A stretch of DNA of 64,000 bases from Cephalotus follicularis (lineage: Eukaryota; Streptophyta; Magnoliopsida; Oxalidales; Cephalotaceae): positions 41,591 to 105,590 of the forward strand of contig BDDD01005034.1 of assembly GCA_001972305.1 (NCBI GenBank), written 5' to 3'. This document shows, piece by piece, positions 44,991-57,397 of this stretch (position 1 is its first letter; every line of letters starts with the position of its first letter). The notes beneath the pieces were generated by a model. It was not told the origin of the DNA. It did not search any database and saw only the letters and a list, made by a program, of their open reading frames with translations. A program made the position numbers and the translations under genes.

Positions 44991-46342
44991 TCTCTGTTCA
45001 GAGCATAGACTCTAGCTGTTGTCGTTGGTATACCCTGCTGACGACTTCCACCGGTCCTGGATGATCCCGCTTGCGAAGCCGTTGATCCACCTCTGGCTCT
45101 CGCAGGTTGTCTATTGGAAGCAACTGATCCAGGTGTCGTCGTGGTCTGCTAGATCTGTGGACAATTTCTCTTGAAGTTCCCAACCTGGGCACATTGGAAG
45201 CATTCATGGGTGTCTATCTTGCAGTTGACCAAGTGGAAGCGACCACACTTCTTGCACTTAGGAGGCTGTTGAGAAATTGAAAAGCTCTGGTGCATACTTT
45301 GCTGCGCACCACTAGCTGTAGGAGGATTCGTCTGCTACGGAGAAAACGTCCCCTGGCCATCAGACCTGGCCTATCCTCGGTTGCCACCGTCGGCTTCCTG
45401 ATTGCAGTACCATTTCCTTCGTTTCCCTTGTCCTCGGGAAGAACCCTCCCCTTGAACAGACTGTTGTCCATCTCTCTTCTGTCCCCTTTCCGGGTGGTTC
45501 CTCTGTTCCATGATACTCTACTCAACTCTCTTGGCAGATTCCACCATATCTCCAAAGACAGTCCAATTGGTTGCTGCCACAGTATGTCTTTCCTCAGGAT
45601 TCAACCCATCCACGAATTTCTCACATCTCTCCTCTTGGTCTGCAACCAAAGCCGGAGCAAAATGAGACAACTCCATAAAGCGGTATTCATACTGGGTCAC
45701 GGTCATACTTCCCTAACGTAGATGCGAAAACTCTCTCCTCTTCCCCTTCACGAAGGTAGCTGGAAATAAGTACTAACGAAACTCTCTCTTTAAAACATCC
45801 CAAGTGATCATAGCGACATCAGTATGCCTAGCTTGGAGAGCTTCCCACCAACGAAGAGCATTCTTCCTTACCAGGAAGACAGCAAGTCCAACGCATGAGT
45901 CATTAGAAACTCCCATATGTACAAAAAGCATCTCAAGATGATTCAGCCATGCCTCAGCATTCGCTGGATCATCCGTTCCCTCAAAAGTTGCAGCACCTAA
46001 ACGTTGTAGACGCTCCACTGGTAGAGCTTGAGGTCGAGAACCACTCAAAGCATGTGCTATCAACGTAGCAAATTGCATCCATTCTGCCTGACCACCTGTA
46101 CCAATCGGAGGAGGTGTCTGCGCTGCTGACTACGTTGTCGGGACCTCAGTTGCCACAGCTGGTCCAGTCTCTTGTTCAACCACTCCAGGGTTAACCTGCA
46201 CACCAGGTCCAACAGGAGGCAGTTCTTGATCCACATGTGCTGGGGAGGTCTCTCTTCCTCTACCCTGACCACGTCCTCTGGCTGGGGAAACCCCTCGTCC
46301 CCTACCCGCTCAACTTCCTCTTGTCTGACGCGGAGGCACCAT
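44991..46342 (-). pseudogene. Gag of gypsy D
   Basis: The likely start is ATG at 46342 (MVPPRQTRG). An Arg/Gly-rich N-terminus is followed by the gag domain: TFEGTDDPANAEAWLNHLEM, FLVRKNALRWWEALQARH, and, after a stop, QYEYRFMELSHFAPAL and KFVDGLNPEERH. The nucleocapsid has CKKCGRFHLVNC and CFQCAQVGNFKRNC, in which the zinc-binding histidine is asparagine. About six stops interrupt the frame. Confidence 0.85.
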
Positions 46343-46452
46343 CTACCTTCATATGCAGGGTTAGGACATCACTAACATGTGCACTACATGAAATGCAATG
46401 CGTGCATACCCCCAAATGTCTCCAAGAAAAACACAAGGAAACTGAACCGGTC

Positions 46453-46464
46453 TCTCTGATACCA
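46453..46464 (-). promoter_or_regulatory. Primer-binding site of gypsy D
   Basis: TGGTATCAGAGA on the minus strand lies seven bases after the 5' LTR end (GTGTGTCA). It matches the initiator tRNA-Met type except for its last base. Confidence 0.82.
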
Positions 46465-46471
46465 GAAAAGC

Positions 46472-49400
46472 TGACACACCCCATTCCCGAGCATCCCTGC
46501 CTGAGGACGGCAATGCCAGGTGGAAGGATCCCTCACCTGGATCCCTAACCAAACACCAACAACAAACAATGCTAACGCTAAGGCCAGGGCAGGCGTTAAA
46601 AATGCGTTGCCGAGGAGAGCAGCGCTCTCCAGGCCAAACGCACCCAAGGCATAAAAATAGGGAATGCCCGAACAAGAGGGAGGAAGGAAGGAAGGGTAAA
46701 ACTGTAAAAGAACCCTTAGTTAAACCGTTCCTCAAAACTCACCGTTTAACTAAAAGAAACACGCACAACACCCACTGAGAAAACGCACCGTTTAACTAAA
46801 GGGAAAGTGCACCACACCCACTTAGCAAACGTACCGTTTAACTAAAGGGAAAGCGCACCACACCCACTTCCCAAACGTACCGTTCCACAAAAGGGAATAT
46901 GCCAGGGAAGGGAGCCAGAGCAGAGAACGCAATACTACGTCTTGCCTGGGGTCCCGGGCAGTGATGCCAACACAACATAACGTAACGCAAGCCAAGCCTG
47001 CACCCCGTCCTAAGACAAGCCTTCCCAGGGCAAACCATCCTCGGGCATGTCCTCATTAGACGACAACACTTAACAAAAGTCTAAGCCTAGGATCAACACA
47101 ATTGCCCGGGGACAATGCCAAGCGCATGGAACAACCACCCGAGGTCCCAACATCGCTCGAACTACACAAAGGAGATAGAATCTCACCCTGGCCAGGTGCT
47201 CAGGGGATCCACCAGGGTTCACCCACCAAAACATCTCCAGGGATCGAGCTGGTCCGAGGTCGGCTGGTTGGGCAAAACTAAAGAAAACTGCTTACCTGCT
47301 CTTAACGCCTATGGCATGCCCTGGGACAACGCACGGGGACGCCACCAGACCTCAGCTTAGGGTCAACCAACCCGAGTTGCCAGGTCAACCTTTGGTTTGA
47401 CCAACCGTGTTCAAGCCACCACTTCCCCTGGTATGTCAGCAGAGGTGCCCCGCACAAAAGGCCCGAGGAGAAACACTGGAGTTTCACCAAGGCAAAGGCT
47501 GGGAAGACCTGCTACCCTGCGCCAGGGTAAAACAACCCCCGAACACATAGGTCATCCCTGCACACCCAAAAACTAAGCCAAGCAGCGCCAGGACTGGGAA
47601 AGCAGCATAACAACAAGTATATAAAATAAAAGAATGAATTATATACACTGTCCTGGGAAAACTGCCGAGGATGCCCAACATCCAAGAGTTTTACACAAGT
47701 TTACAAGAAAAAGGTTTACAAGGCATAGATATAAACAAAATATATACAAAACCCAATGAATGTCCCCAAATGCATGAAGGTGTCCGTGGCCTAGGAGCCA
47801 TCCTAAGGTGCTGCGTCTAGCGTCTACCTCTTTCAACTAGCTGCCCTTAGTGGATCTCAATAACATTGTTGCCCCGCTCCCTCTGCACACAAAACTTAGA
47901 GGGGATTAGTCCAAGTGACTAGTGGGTAAGATCAAAGAGTATCCTGGGTGACCCACTTCCACCGGGGTGCCAAGAGTCAAGGTGAACGTGCCCTGCCCCA
48001 ACTGGGCCGAGGATAACCCATTTCCCTTGCTCAACAAAACAAGGCAGAGGTGAAAGTATACAAGGATATCGATAACAAAGAAAAGTCTGAGGAGACGTCA
48101 GAGCTACCAACTCAATGACTAACCCCAAGGAAAGAAGGTAAACAACAGTTTATATATGTAAGAACATGCCAAGGATCCAAGGATTAACAAAATATCAACT
48201 TTAAGGATCAACAATTCTCAAGGGGATTACTGGTACTGTATCAATCACAAGCACATTCCACACACGCACATGCACAACCGATTCACACACTTCCATAGCC
48301 GAAACCACCGCGGCAGCATAGATAACAAACTCCGTTGATGTTTTATCAACGCGGTCACGGGGTACAGGATTGAACGCATCCCTCATAGAATCAATATAGA
48401 TACCCATTTCTAGAGCACTGCATGAACATTGGTAGAAGGGCTAAGTAAGCACTCCTCCCTCGGCAAATCATACGTTGGCGCACCTCACTACATCAACCTC
48501 AAACGAGGGGCTATGGAAGCCCACCAACGTCGGCAATCACGAGCTCAGCACTATACTAGGTGAACCTCGATCGAGAAACTACCTCGTCGGCAATCACATA
48601 GCGCTAATATCGTACAAGGGGCCCACGAATCACCCCTCAGCTCCACCCCTGATGAGAAAGACAGAGGAGAACCTCGACTCAGAGGTAAGTGTATGACCAC
48701 TTAGACCATCTCGTGCCAGCAATCTCATACATAGCAAAGTAACCCGCACCCAGTAACCAGTATCCAAGGACAACAACACATGATATTAAATAAAGCATGA
48801 ATACTCAACACGAAAGGGGAAACAACAAGTTCAACGCAGGCAAAGCAGTATCCACATGCAATATCAACAAAATGACAGGAGAAGAAATCCTAGTCAAAGG
48901 TAATATCATGGAAGGGTGAAAAATCAACAAACTCTCAGTTATCAATTGATAGAATGAAGAACATCCCACTCACTAGTATCAATAGCTTCCTCGGCTAGCT
49001 CCCTTGTTTCGCGGGCTCCGTGCCTAGATCTTCCTCTGTAAGACCAACACACAACAACGCTTACCTACCATGAATAACATCTCTGAAGCTATGCAAGAAC
49101 CACAAACAACCGTGAAAACCAAGGCGAAGCTCTTCCTCGGCCTCAAAAGTAGTGCTTGCACCAACCATGCGACGTACCCAAATGTACTGAGGAGGACACT
49201 CACCTGCTAGACGTGTAGACGGGTGAAATAAAGTTCCAACCTCAAACAGCGCTCAAAGCATCAGAAGAAAGATAAAGAAGAAGATGAAAGATGAAAGATG
49301 AAAGATGAAGCTCACTCTCCCAAAACAGTTCTTCCTGTTGTGATAGATGGACATGATATCTGCCGAAGTCAACCATTAAGCTTCCTCAGCAAGCTTTGCA

Positions 49401-49604
49401 CATATCCCAACACCAACTAAACCTCTCTTATAACCTAACCACACATGCACAAACCATAGGCAACAATTGTTCCTCCACCAAGCCCCAACAAAACCTTTAC
49501 CTAACCAAAAAGAGAAACCCAAACCAACCCAACCAAGGAGAAATGAAAAAAAATTCCCCTAGGCCCAAACATCAATTTATCCAAAATTAATACGGGTCGT
49601 TACA
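46472..49604 (-). repeat. 5' LTR of gypsy D
   Basis: It runs from TGTAACGACCCG at 49604 to GGTGTGTCA at 46472, 3133 bp. The part 47825-49604 matches the truncated 3' LTR. Unlike most other LTRs here, it lacks GTCGAC word arrays. The many short reading frames inside it are not conserved between the two LTR copies. Confidence 0.88.
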
Positions 49605-50384
49605 TTTGAAAAACAAATGATTTGCTGTAAACTCTGTCATGTAGCCGTTGGAGCAAAGCCATCGATGTTTTTGATAAGCGTCGATGCCTTTACCGGTTAA
49701 CTAGCCGTTGCCATCATCGAGGGCGTAATTTTTGTTGAAAGACGTCGATGTCTATAGATGGCGTCAATGTCTTTTCTGGAGTTGTCTCTAGGATTTGAAG
49801 ATATGAGCAACACATCGATGTCTGTAATGGGCATCGATGTCCTTTCTGGAAACATAAAAGTTATGAGAAACATATCGATGTCTTTGTAAAGGGATCGATG
49901 TCTTTTGATTGGACATCGATTCTTCATATAATCGAACCGATGCTTTTCTTCAAAAATAACCTGTAACTTTTTGGCATAAACACATCGATGTCTTTGTAAA
50001 GGGATCGATGTCTTTGAGTTAAACAGTCAATGCCTTCCCTGAAATAGATTGATGCCTTTGAATGAAATTTGCCTGTAACTTTCTGTGCTAAAGACGTCGA
50101 TGTCTTCTCTGAAAGTGATCGATGTATTTAGTGAAAAATGACCTATAACTTTAGGTACTAAAGATGTCGATGTCTTTTGAGAATGAGATCGATGTCTTTC
50201 ATGAATAACCACCTGTAACTCCTGGTTCTTTAAAGGCGTCGATTTCTTCCTTCAATAGCGTCGATGTCTTTTATGTAAAACTGCCTTTTTGTCTTTTGTG
50301 AGATTTCAAGTATCTTGCACATAAAATAAACTTGTTAAAAGCAAATATGTTATCATCATAACTAGGATTGGGACTAAAACGTCA
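49605..50384 (-). repeat. 3' LTR of copia E, first 780 bp
   Basis: It starts TGACGTTTTAGTCCCAATCC at 50384, nearly the same as the LTR start of copia F at 58233, so E and F belong to one family. From 50260 down to 49660 it is a dense array of ATCGATGTCTTT-type words, in a more decayed form (mostly ATCGATG) than in F and G. It is cut by gypsy D. Confidence 0.88.
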
Positions 50385-50400
50385 ACAATCTCCCCCTTTT
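50385..50400 (-). promoter_or_regulatory. Polypurine tract of copia E
   Basis: AAAAAGGGGGAGATTG on the minus strand directly precedes the LTR start. Related tracts occur at about 50517 and 51311, again the multi-tract pattern of Sirevirus elements. Confidence 0.85.
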
Positions 50401-50915
50401 TAATGATGACCAAAATTTGCGCATAAAAGTAGAAAAAAGAATGATATGTATTGAAAGTAAAAAATAAGATTGAAAAACTTACTAAATCTTGCAAAATTTT
50501 CATTTTTAAAGCTATCTGCCCCTTTTTTGAATAGCATCAAAAAGACAAATGCAAAAGTAAGCTCTCCCTTAAGAAGAGAGGGATGTGACACATTACATCA
50601 TAAGAATAATATAACATCAAGATTCAAAATATCATAATAGCAAGAATATTAAAATTATAGCAAACTCAGAATTCCATACAAAACATAAACATTAATTTTC
50701 GTAAAAACAATACAAACACTTGTTCAAAGTACACACCATAACACTTGTTCAAATTACAAAACATAAATTGTTCAAATTACACAACATAAACACAATCAAG
50801 ATTCAGAATGAGCAGATTCTTCTCCAGAAGTTTCTTCGCATTTGTCAATCATTTTTTCTTCGGCAAGCTTTCATTCTAGACGTTTGAGACGTCTCTTGGT
50901 TACATGTAAATCATA
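50401..50915 (-). other. Non-coding region between third ORF and 3' LTR, copia E
   Basis: It is AT-rich with no convincing gene. It holds a second tract near 50517 and a short repeat (ACACTTGTTCAAA) at about 50716 and 50741. Confidence 0.6.
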
Positions 50916-51843
50916 TTATATCGTGTCTTCAATCATCTCAAAATCTGTGCGAATTATCTTGTGATCTTTGTCCAAGAGAGCAAGTCGAGAGTTGAGAGAA
51001 TTGAACTTGCCATCGATTGACGCTTCCATTGAATCGAATCGGACATCTAGAGCATCAAAGCGAGAACTCGTAAACTCAACAAGACGATCATACTCGGAGG
51101 AAGAAGTGGAACCACGAGTATGAGAACGAGGACGAGAAGGAGCAGCTTCTTGACCAGTTTCTTGAGCTTCCCACAGAGGTATTTCTTCTTGCTCCTCTCG
51201 GTTGATTCTCTGACTTTGATCACCTTTTGGACAGTAAGTCCAATTCCCTTCTTGCATTAGATTAAGAGTGCTTTTGTTGTACGTGTCTTCCTTTTTCAAT
51301 TTCGTTCCAATCTCCCCCTAAAGACAAACTTCATGGTAAAGGAAGATTTTGGTTAAAATGCAACCAAAAGGAAGGACAGATTTCTTTTGGGTAAAAGCAT
51401 GGACCATTAGGACTAGCATCTAGGAAGATTCTTTGGCCTTTAATGGAGGAAGACATGGCGAACTCTTCATTAGGACTAGAGACAATACGTAAATTCATAC
51501 AAAACTCTTTGACAAGCTTAACATAAAACAAATCTTGGATTTGCACAAGAGGAAGAAGATGCAAATTGTCAAGCAAAGAAACGAAAGCAAATTCATTTGA
51601 ACAAAAAGATAAATCTATGTTCCTACATCCCATTACCCTTTTATCAACAAAAATAGCACTTCGGAGGGGAATGATTTCCTCGGATTTGGAATCCGATTCA
51701 AGAGCAGGATCGGGAAAAGGTTCCCGAATATTAAGTTTACGTTTTGAAGCTAGTTTTTCTTGCTTGGAAGAGCTAGCAACCCTCTTTTTACTGGCACATT
51801 TTGTCTTAGTCATTTTATCAAACAGGTGAAGTGCACAACACAA
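50916..51843 (-). pseudogene. Third ORF of copia E (plant transposon protein family, coiled-coil tail)
   Basis: The first part (likely start MTKTKCASKKRVASSSKQEK near 51813) has a Lys-rich head followed by FVDKRVMGCRNIDLSFC and YVKLVKEFCMNLRI. It aligns with the third ORF of copia F (KILIGKTLDFEFC, DLMKEFYVNI). This resembles the 'putative plant transposon protein' family, not a classical envelope. After a stop at 51331 a second frame (51299-50916) has a Glu/Arg-rich linker and a predicted coiled coil (FDALDVRFDSMEASIDGKFN). The middle of the domain present in F is missing here. The location between pol and the 3' LTR is the env-like slot of Sirevirus elements. Confidence 0.65.
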
Positions 51844-52251
51844 AAAATTAAAACTAAAAGAAATAAGGAATTGGAGGACAAAAAATGAACTTTGATGATG
51901 AGAGAAGAAGTAGAGGATGTTTTTTTAAAGAGTAGAAAGATTTTTAAAATTTTAGAAAAAAAATTTCAGAGAAATCGTCCAGATGTGTAATAGTGAGATA
52001 TAAAAGTAGTCGACGTGTTTTTATGAATAAGTCGATGACTGATAGAACGACGTCGATGTGATTTCAAAAGTGTCGACGTGTTCTTTAAAAAAATTAATGA
52101 AAAGCATCGATGTGGAATAAAAGAAAATGATGTGTTTTGAAAAATATCGACGTATTTTTAAAGAGATCGATGTGTTTTATAAAAACTAAAGAACATCGAC
52201 ATTTTATAAAGTGGTCAATTTTTTTTTACAAAAACTACATCAATGTGATTG
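51844..52251 (-). repeat. Palindromic word array in the pol-to-third-ORF spacer, copia E
   Basis: From 51998 to 52250 words such as GTCGACGTG, GATCGATGTG and CATCGACAT recur every 20-35 bases. The array resumes after the solo LTR at 55797-55822 (AAGTCGATGTG). It stands outside the LTR, in a spacer. Confidence 0.8.
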
Positions 52252-55200
52252 TGTCGCGCCCCGAACCGGGAGAGTAAACCCCCACGATCTGACGCGTGAG
52301 ATACATTTCCTTCAATCCATTTATGTCATATATAATCATGCTCCAAGAAGTGCTACAAATTTAAAACTTTAAATCAAAGTCATATAAGCGGAAGAATCAT
52401 ATCAAATAAAAACTAACTCTTAAAATCTCCCAAAATTTCGGCATGAAGTATTCGTTTATCGGACTATAACCCCCTGTCAAGAAAACACAGTTTATTTATC
52501 ATGGGCTCAGCCCTTACAACCACAATCCGATAGGAGGAAATTAGCTATATAGCACAATAGGGGGTTTCGTCCATATCTTTTACATCAACACCCATATCAT
52601 AAGCACTGCCACATGTCGGCAGGTCGATAGCTGAATAAAACATAACTATAACATCTTTATATTTTTCTCAAATACATAGGGTTCCTTTTCACAATCCTTA
52701 TACATAGCAAGCCTTATATGTCAATACATTTTAATCATAAACATGAGGCCCCTTTTATACAACTCTTATATGCAACTCATATAAGAAAATCCAAATACAA
52801 GCAACTCCATATACAATTGGCTAACAAAACCTGTTATAGAAAACCTGTCCTGCTCAGCTTACCTCATTGCAATCCATCCCCTGGGCCTGAGCCTGACCCA
52901 TTCCGCATACAAGGGAAATGGGTCAGTGACATAATGTCGAGTAGGTATACTATGCTATGCATGCAACAGTATGATAGTGATATGCGTGTAACAGTATATC
53001 AATGTATGTCATGTCGTGCATTAGCATAATAGTGATATGCGTACAACAGTATAATATATATGTATGGCATGTCGTGTCGTGTGCATAAATGACAATTGCG
53101 GACGGTGTCAGTAAACCAACTGTCCCTAAGCAGTGGTATACTGGGCTGGTCGTAGTCACATAAAAGGCCATAGGCCTGCAGACACTCCATAAACAATCAG
53201 TCATCATACGTAGGGACAAACAATCCGTAGATCTGATTACTACTCTGCCCCTCCGGCTCGAGATAGCACTACCACTGACTACCTACCCTTTTGAGGTCGT
53301 AGCCGAGTGGGGAAGAGATAACGCTGGTCACATCATGGCTAAGCCGTAAAAACGGCCAGAGCCCGTAAGTATAGTGGTAAAGCCATAAAAATGGTCAAAA
53401 CCTGTAGTATGTGGTAAAGCCGTAAAAACGGTCAGAACCCGTAGGCGCCAGTAACCTCCAGTGATGATGTGATCGAAAACCCATAATCCTCGAGACGGAA
53501 ACGTAGGTTATGGATGGGTTATCTCATAGGTCTAAAACAATAATGTATATCCTAGTCGTACCTTGTAATACTCGTAACCCATAACATATATTCATTTAAA
53601 GGATATGGACCATTTCATAAAGGATCTCATAGGATCCACATCCATCAAATCATATAAAGATCATTTCATAATCATAAGTCATTTTTCATATCCAATGGCC
53701 ATTTCGTGTTCATAATTCATTTTGTAATCAATTTTTCATATATCATTTAGTTGGTCCCTATCGAAGTTATAATGAATGGAAAGGAAGTCCAAATGGGAGT
53801 ATCCATGCCCAGATGTCCCAATGGAAGTACCTGACCATTCTAAAATCCATAAAACAGTGGAGAGGAAGTCCAAATAAGATATCCGCGTCTCGATATCTCA
53901 ATGGAACTATCCTGACCATTTTGAAAACCATTTAGAAACCATTTGCGTAAAACTCTTTTATTGAGAACTTTCCTTAAAAATTCACTTGAACATCGATTTA
54001 GAAATCAAAAGTGATACAGAAGGATTTCCATAGGTTACAAAGCCTTAGAGAGGCTTTCTATGGAATCCGGTTGAAGATAAAACCATTTTGGATGGAAAAC
54101 CATGTAAAACGGTGTGTTTGGACTGAACAGGGCATTAAGCGTTGATGCTTAGCCCCGGGCGTCAACAGTTTTAAAAAGCACAAGTATAAAGCGTTAGCGG
54201 TTTCTTTTAAAGCATAAGGCGTCTACTGTTTGGTTTAACTCATAAAAGCGTCGACTGTAAGTTTAACACATAAAAGCGTCGATTGTAAGTTTAACACATA
54301 AAAACGTCGACAGTTTTAGAAAGCATAAGTATAAAACATTGACTACTCAGTTTCAGACATGAAACCGTCGACGGGTTTTGTTTTGAAAGCATAAAGCGTC
54401 GACGGTTTTGATAGAAAATGCAGTTTGTGAAAGTGTTCGTAAATCAATGGAACTATGTCCAAAACAGTTCAAAACCCTTTAAGATTCATCCCATAGCCCG
54501 TGAATTAAGAGAAGGCAAGAACTCATCTCCTCTTAATTCAATATCGAACCATTATATCATATTCCATATGTATATATATATATATATATACAATCATGCA
54601 TCCATACAAGTACAATTCGTACATATATCAATCCAAATAATCATTTAGAATGCATGAATGTAATGCAAGCAATAGTATAATGTACCTCGTAGCAACTGAG
54701 CTCGTAAAGCTCAGAAATCCTCTATCCTTGATTGTTTCCATTATCCTGCATGTACAACACATTTTTGTTACACTGCATGCACGGAAACCAAGCAGATTCG
54801 CCATTGGAGATTTGGCCAGTTTCCGGCCAACTCATTTAGCTCTGGCGAAACCCAAAAACAGGTTCCACATTGGACGATATGTTCAAAACCATCAGAGGCT
54901 CACCGTGACTCGCCATGAAACGCGCTGTCACGGACGGCCAGTGAGTTCAACTCACTGAGTTAACTCGTCGGTTGTCCACGACTCTGACTACCACCATAAA
55001 ACGTATCACAATCATCATATCAACACATCCATGCCCTTAACTCACTGAGAATCGGCACTAAACGCATTGTCAAAGGCGACAGTGTGTCAACTCGCTGAGT
55101 CGAGTCATCAGTTTGAATCTGGCCGTTTCCGGTAGAATGGAGCCAAATCAGCCACTGGAATAGGTATAGCCGGCCTCCTAGGTGAAGACTCGACCCACCC

Positions 55201-55796
55201 GCGGTGATTACCAGTGGTTGAATGCTGGGCAACGCGTGACAGTGACGGCGTCAGGGAGAAGAAAACGAGAAGAAAAGGAAGAAAAGAGAAGAGAAGAAGG
55301 AATGAGGCCTACCGTGGGTAGTAGAGGCTCTGACTGGTGAGCTCCTGGTCTGGCACCGTCGCCATCTCTGGCGCCGAGCTCTCCCTCTCTCCCTTTCTCT
55401 CCCACTGGTCTCTCTCCCTCTCATGTCTCTTGCGTCTTTTGCTTCTTCTTCACAAACGGGTGCCTTATGCGCCCGTGTGTTCCCCTTTCTTTTTTCTTTT
55501 CTTTGTCTTTTGTCCCTTCTTTAGTATTTACCAGCCAAAATACTAAGACCTGGGTCCCGTTTAATTCGCAAACGACGATATTAATTATCCGAATGGGTAC
55601 CAAATAATCGCAATAAAAATGCGAACATAGGGCCTTATTGTCGCTCCTTAAAAATGGATCTTATTAGTAATTTTGGCTCTTATGATTTGCGGCATCAATA
55701 CGAGATGCTTTTTATCGATTCGGGCTCCATCGGCTCAATACGGCCATACACTGTGCCAATACTAAAATAATTATTTATAAAATTCCGGGCGTTACA
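52252..55796 (-). mobile_element. Solo LTR (gypsy-type) with target duplication
   Basis: It runs between TGTCGCGCC at 52252 and GGGCGTTACA at 55796, 3545 bp, flanked by GATTG at 52247-52251 and GATTG at 55797-55801. The minus orientation is inferred from the TGTAACGCCC start usual for chromovirus LTRs. Inside are the TGACCCATT inverted repeat (52894-52925), a hairpin-bearing tandem repeat (53339-53452), an array of GCGTCGAC words (54130-54410) and a TA microsatellite (about 54572-54590). No coding content is recognisable. Confidence 0.9.
53339..53452. repeat. Tandem repeat with GCCGT-AAAA-ACGGC hairpin, three copies
   Basis: Each unit of about 40-50 bases contains a short hairpin: GCCGTAAAAACGGC, then GCCATAAAAATGGT, then GCCGTAAAAACGGT, followed by CAGA(A)CCCGTAG-like text. 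The second copy has paired changes in both arms. Confidence 0.75.
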
Positions 55797-55801
55797 GATT
55801 G

Positions 55802-55926
55802 AAAAGAAGTCGATGTGTTTTGACAAAAATAGAACAAATAACAGAAAAAAAGAACATTCAAAACAAACAATCAAATTCAAACAAACAATCAATCAAGCAA
55901 ACATTCAATTGAAAATAAATAAACAT
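55802..55926 (-). other. Continuation of the copia E spacer
   Basis: A short AT-rich spacer with one more GTCGATGTG word lies next to the end of RNase H. It shows that the solo LTR entered this spacer. Confidence 0.7.
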
Positions 55927-56958
55927 TCATTCAAACTCATATAAACCTAATTCTCTTCTAAACTTTAAAAAAGTATTTTCATCTAAAGGTTTGGTAAAAA
56001 TATCAGCTACTTGTTTTTTGGTGGAAACATATTCTAATTCAATATCTCCATTTTCAACATGTTCTCTTAAAAAATGATACCTAATGTCAATGTGTTTTGT
56101 CTTCGAATGATGAACAGGGTTCTTAGAAATACAAAGACTACTCGTATTATCACATTTTATAGGTACATGTTTCACAAAAACACTATAATCTATCAACTGT
56201 TGCTTTTGCGATAAAATCTGTGCACAACAACTACCTACAACAATATATTCTGCCTCGGTGGTAGAAAGAGCAATATAATTTTGCTTTTTAATAAACCACG
56301 ATACAACCATAATCCCTAGGTATTGGCATGAGCCACTAGTGCTCTTGCGATCAACCTTATAACCACCAAAGTCAGCATCCGAGTATGAATGTTGGTCAAA
56401 ACTAGAGTCTTGAGAATACCATAAACCTAGAGTAGGTGTATATGCAAGGTATTTCAGAATACGTTTAGCAGCAAACAAGTGTGATTCTTTAGGGTTTGAT
56501 TGAAAACGTGAACACGAACAAACACTAAACAAAATATCGGGTCTACTAGCAGTTAAATATAATAACAAACCTATCATGCTTCTATAAAGCTTTTGATCAA
56601 CATTTTTACCTTGTTCGTCCTTGTCAATCTTTGTAGAAGTGCTTATAGGAGTCTTACTTGTTTTTGAGTTCTCCATTCCAAACATTTTGAGTGTTTCCTT
56701 TACGTACTTAGCTTGGTTGATGAAGATTCCCTCTTTGGTTTGCTTAACTTGAAGCCCAAGGAAGAAGTTGAGTTCTCCCATCATGCTCATTTCAAACTCT
56801 GACTTCATAATGTTAGAAAACTCCTTGCACAAAGATTCGTTAGTTGATCCGAAAATAATATCATCAACATATATTTGTACTACTAGTAAATCATTTTCTT
56901 TTGATTTTGTAAAAATTGTTATATCAACATTTCCACGTTTAAAATCATTTTCAACCAA
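55927..56958 (-). pseudogene. Reverse transcriptase end and RNase H, copia E
   Basis: The frame is open for 343 codons. QIYVDDIIFGS at about 56877-56845 is the catalytic core. FFLGLQVKQTKEGIFINQAK, YRSMIGLLLYLTASRPDI, YSDADFGG (RNase H Asp), LSTTEAEYI, CDNTSSLCISKNPVHH and TKHIDIRYHFLREHV follow, ending FLKFRRELGLYE. It is the longest intact pol stretch in the window; only upstream frameshifts prevent expression. Confidence 0.92.
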
Positions 56959-57397
56959 AAAAATTGTTAACCTCTCATACCAAGCTCAAGGAGCTTGTTT
57001 AAGACCACACAAAGCTTTGTTGAGTTTAAAAACATGGTTTGGAAAGTAAGGATCCTCAAAACCTTGAGGTTGTTCCACACATACTTCTTCTTTTATAAAA
57101 CCATTCAAAAAAAGCACTTTTTACATCCATTTGATATAATTTAAAATCTTTAAAACAAGCAAATGCAAGTAACAAACGTATAGATTCTAATCTAGCAACA
57201 GGTGCATACGTTTCATCATAATCTATACCTTCTTCTTGTGAATAACCTTGAGCAACTAGTCTAGCTTTATTTCTAACTATTACTCCTTGATTATCCAACT
57301 TATTTCTAAATATCCATTTAGTCCCTATAACCGAATGATCCTTAGGTCTAGGCACTAGAAACTAAACCTTGTTGCGCTCAAGCTGGTTTAACTCCTC
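56959..57397 (-). pseudogene. Reverse transcriptase start, copia E
   Basis: RPKDHSVIGTKWIFRNKLD, ARLVAQGYSQEEGIDYDETY and RLLLAFACFKDFKLYQMDV are clear. After MDVKSAF a frameshift near 57112 scrambles the next 60 residues, which are readable in another frame as far as the start of the 56958 frame. In-frame stops occur near 57365 and 56990. Confidence 0.88.

Larger units (their letters stand above)
39763..49604 (-). mobile_element. Gypsy element D (Ty3/gypsy, chromovirus-like), 3' LTR truncated
   Basis: The minus-strand order is 5' LTR (49604-46472), primer-binding site, gag, protease, reverse transcriptase, RNase H, integrase with chromodomain-like tail, polypurine tract and a partial 3' LTR (41537-39763). 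It lies in the LTR of copia E (right flank TTTGA). Gypsy C interrupts its 3' LTR; the remaining 1.35 kb of that LTR is not found on the other side of C. Confidence 0.9.

Noticed and set aside
46302-47681. Reading frames of 60-124 codons inside the gypsy D LTR on both strands
   Set aside because: They resemble no family, overlap each other in several frames, and lie mostly in LTR sequence.
53339-53452. Compensatory evolution of an RNA hairpin
   Set aside because: Both paired changes are CpG transitions, so methylation decay explains them without selection on RNA structure.
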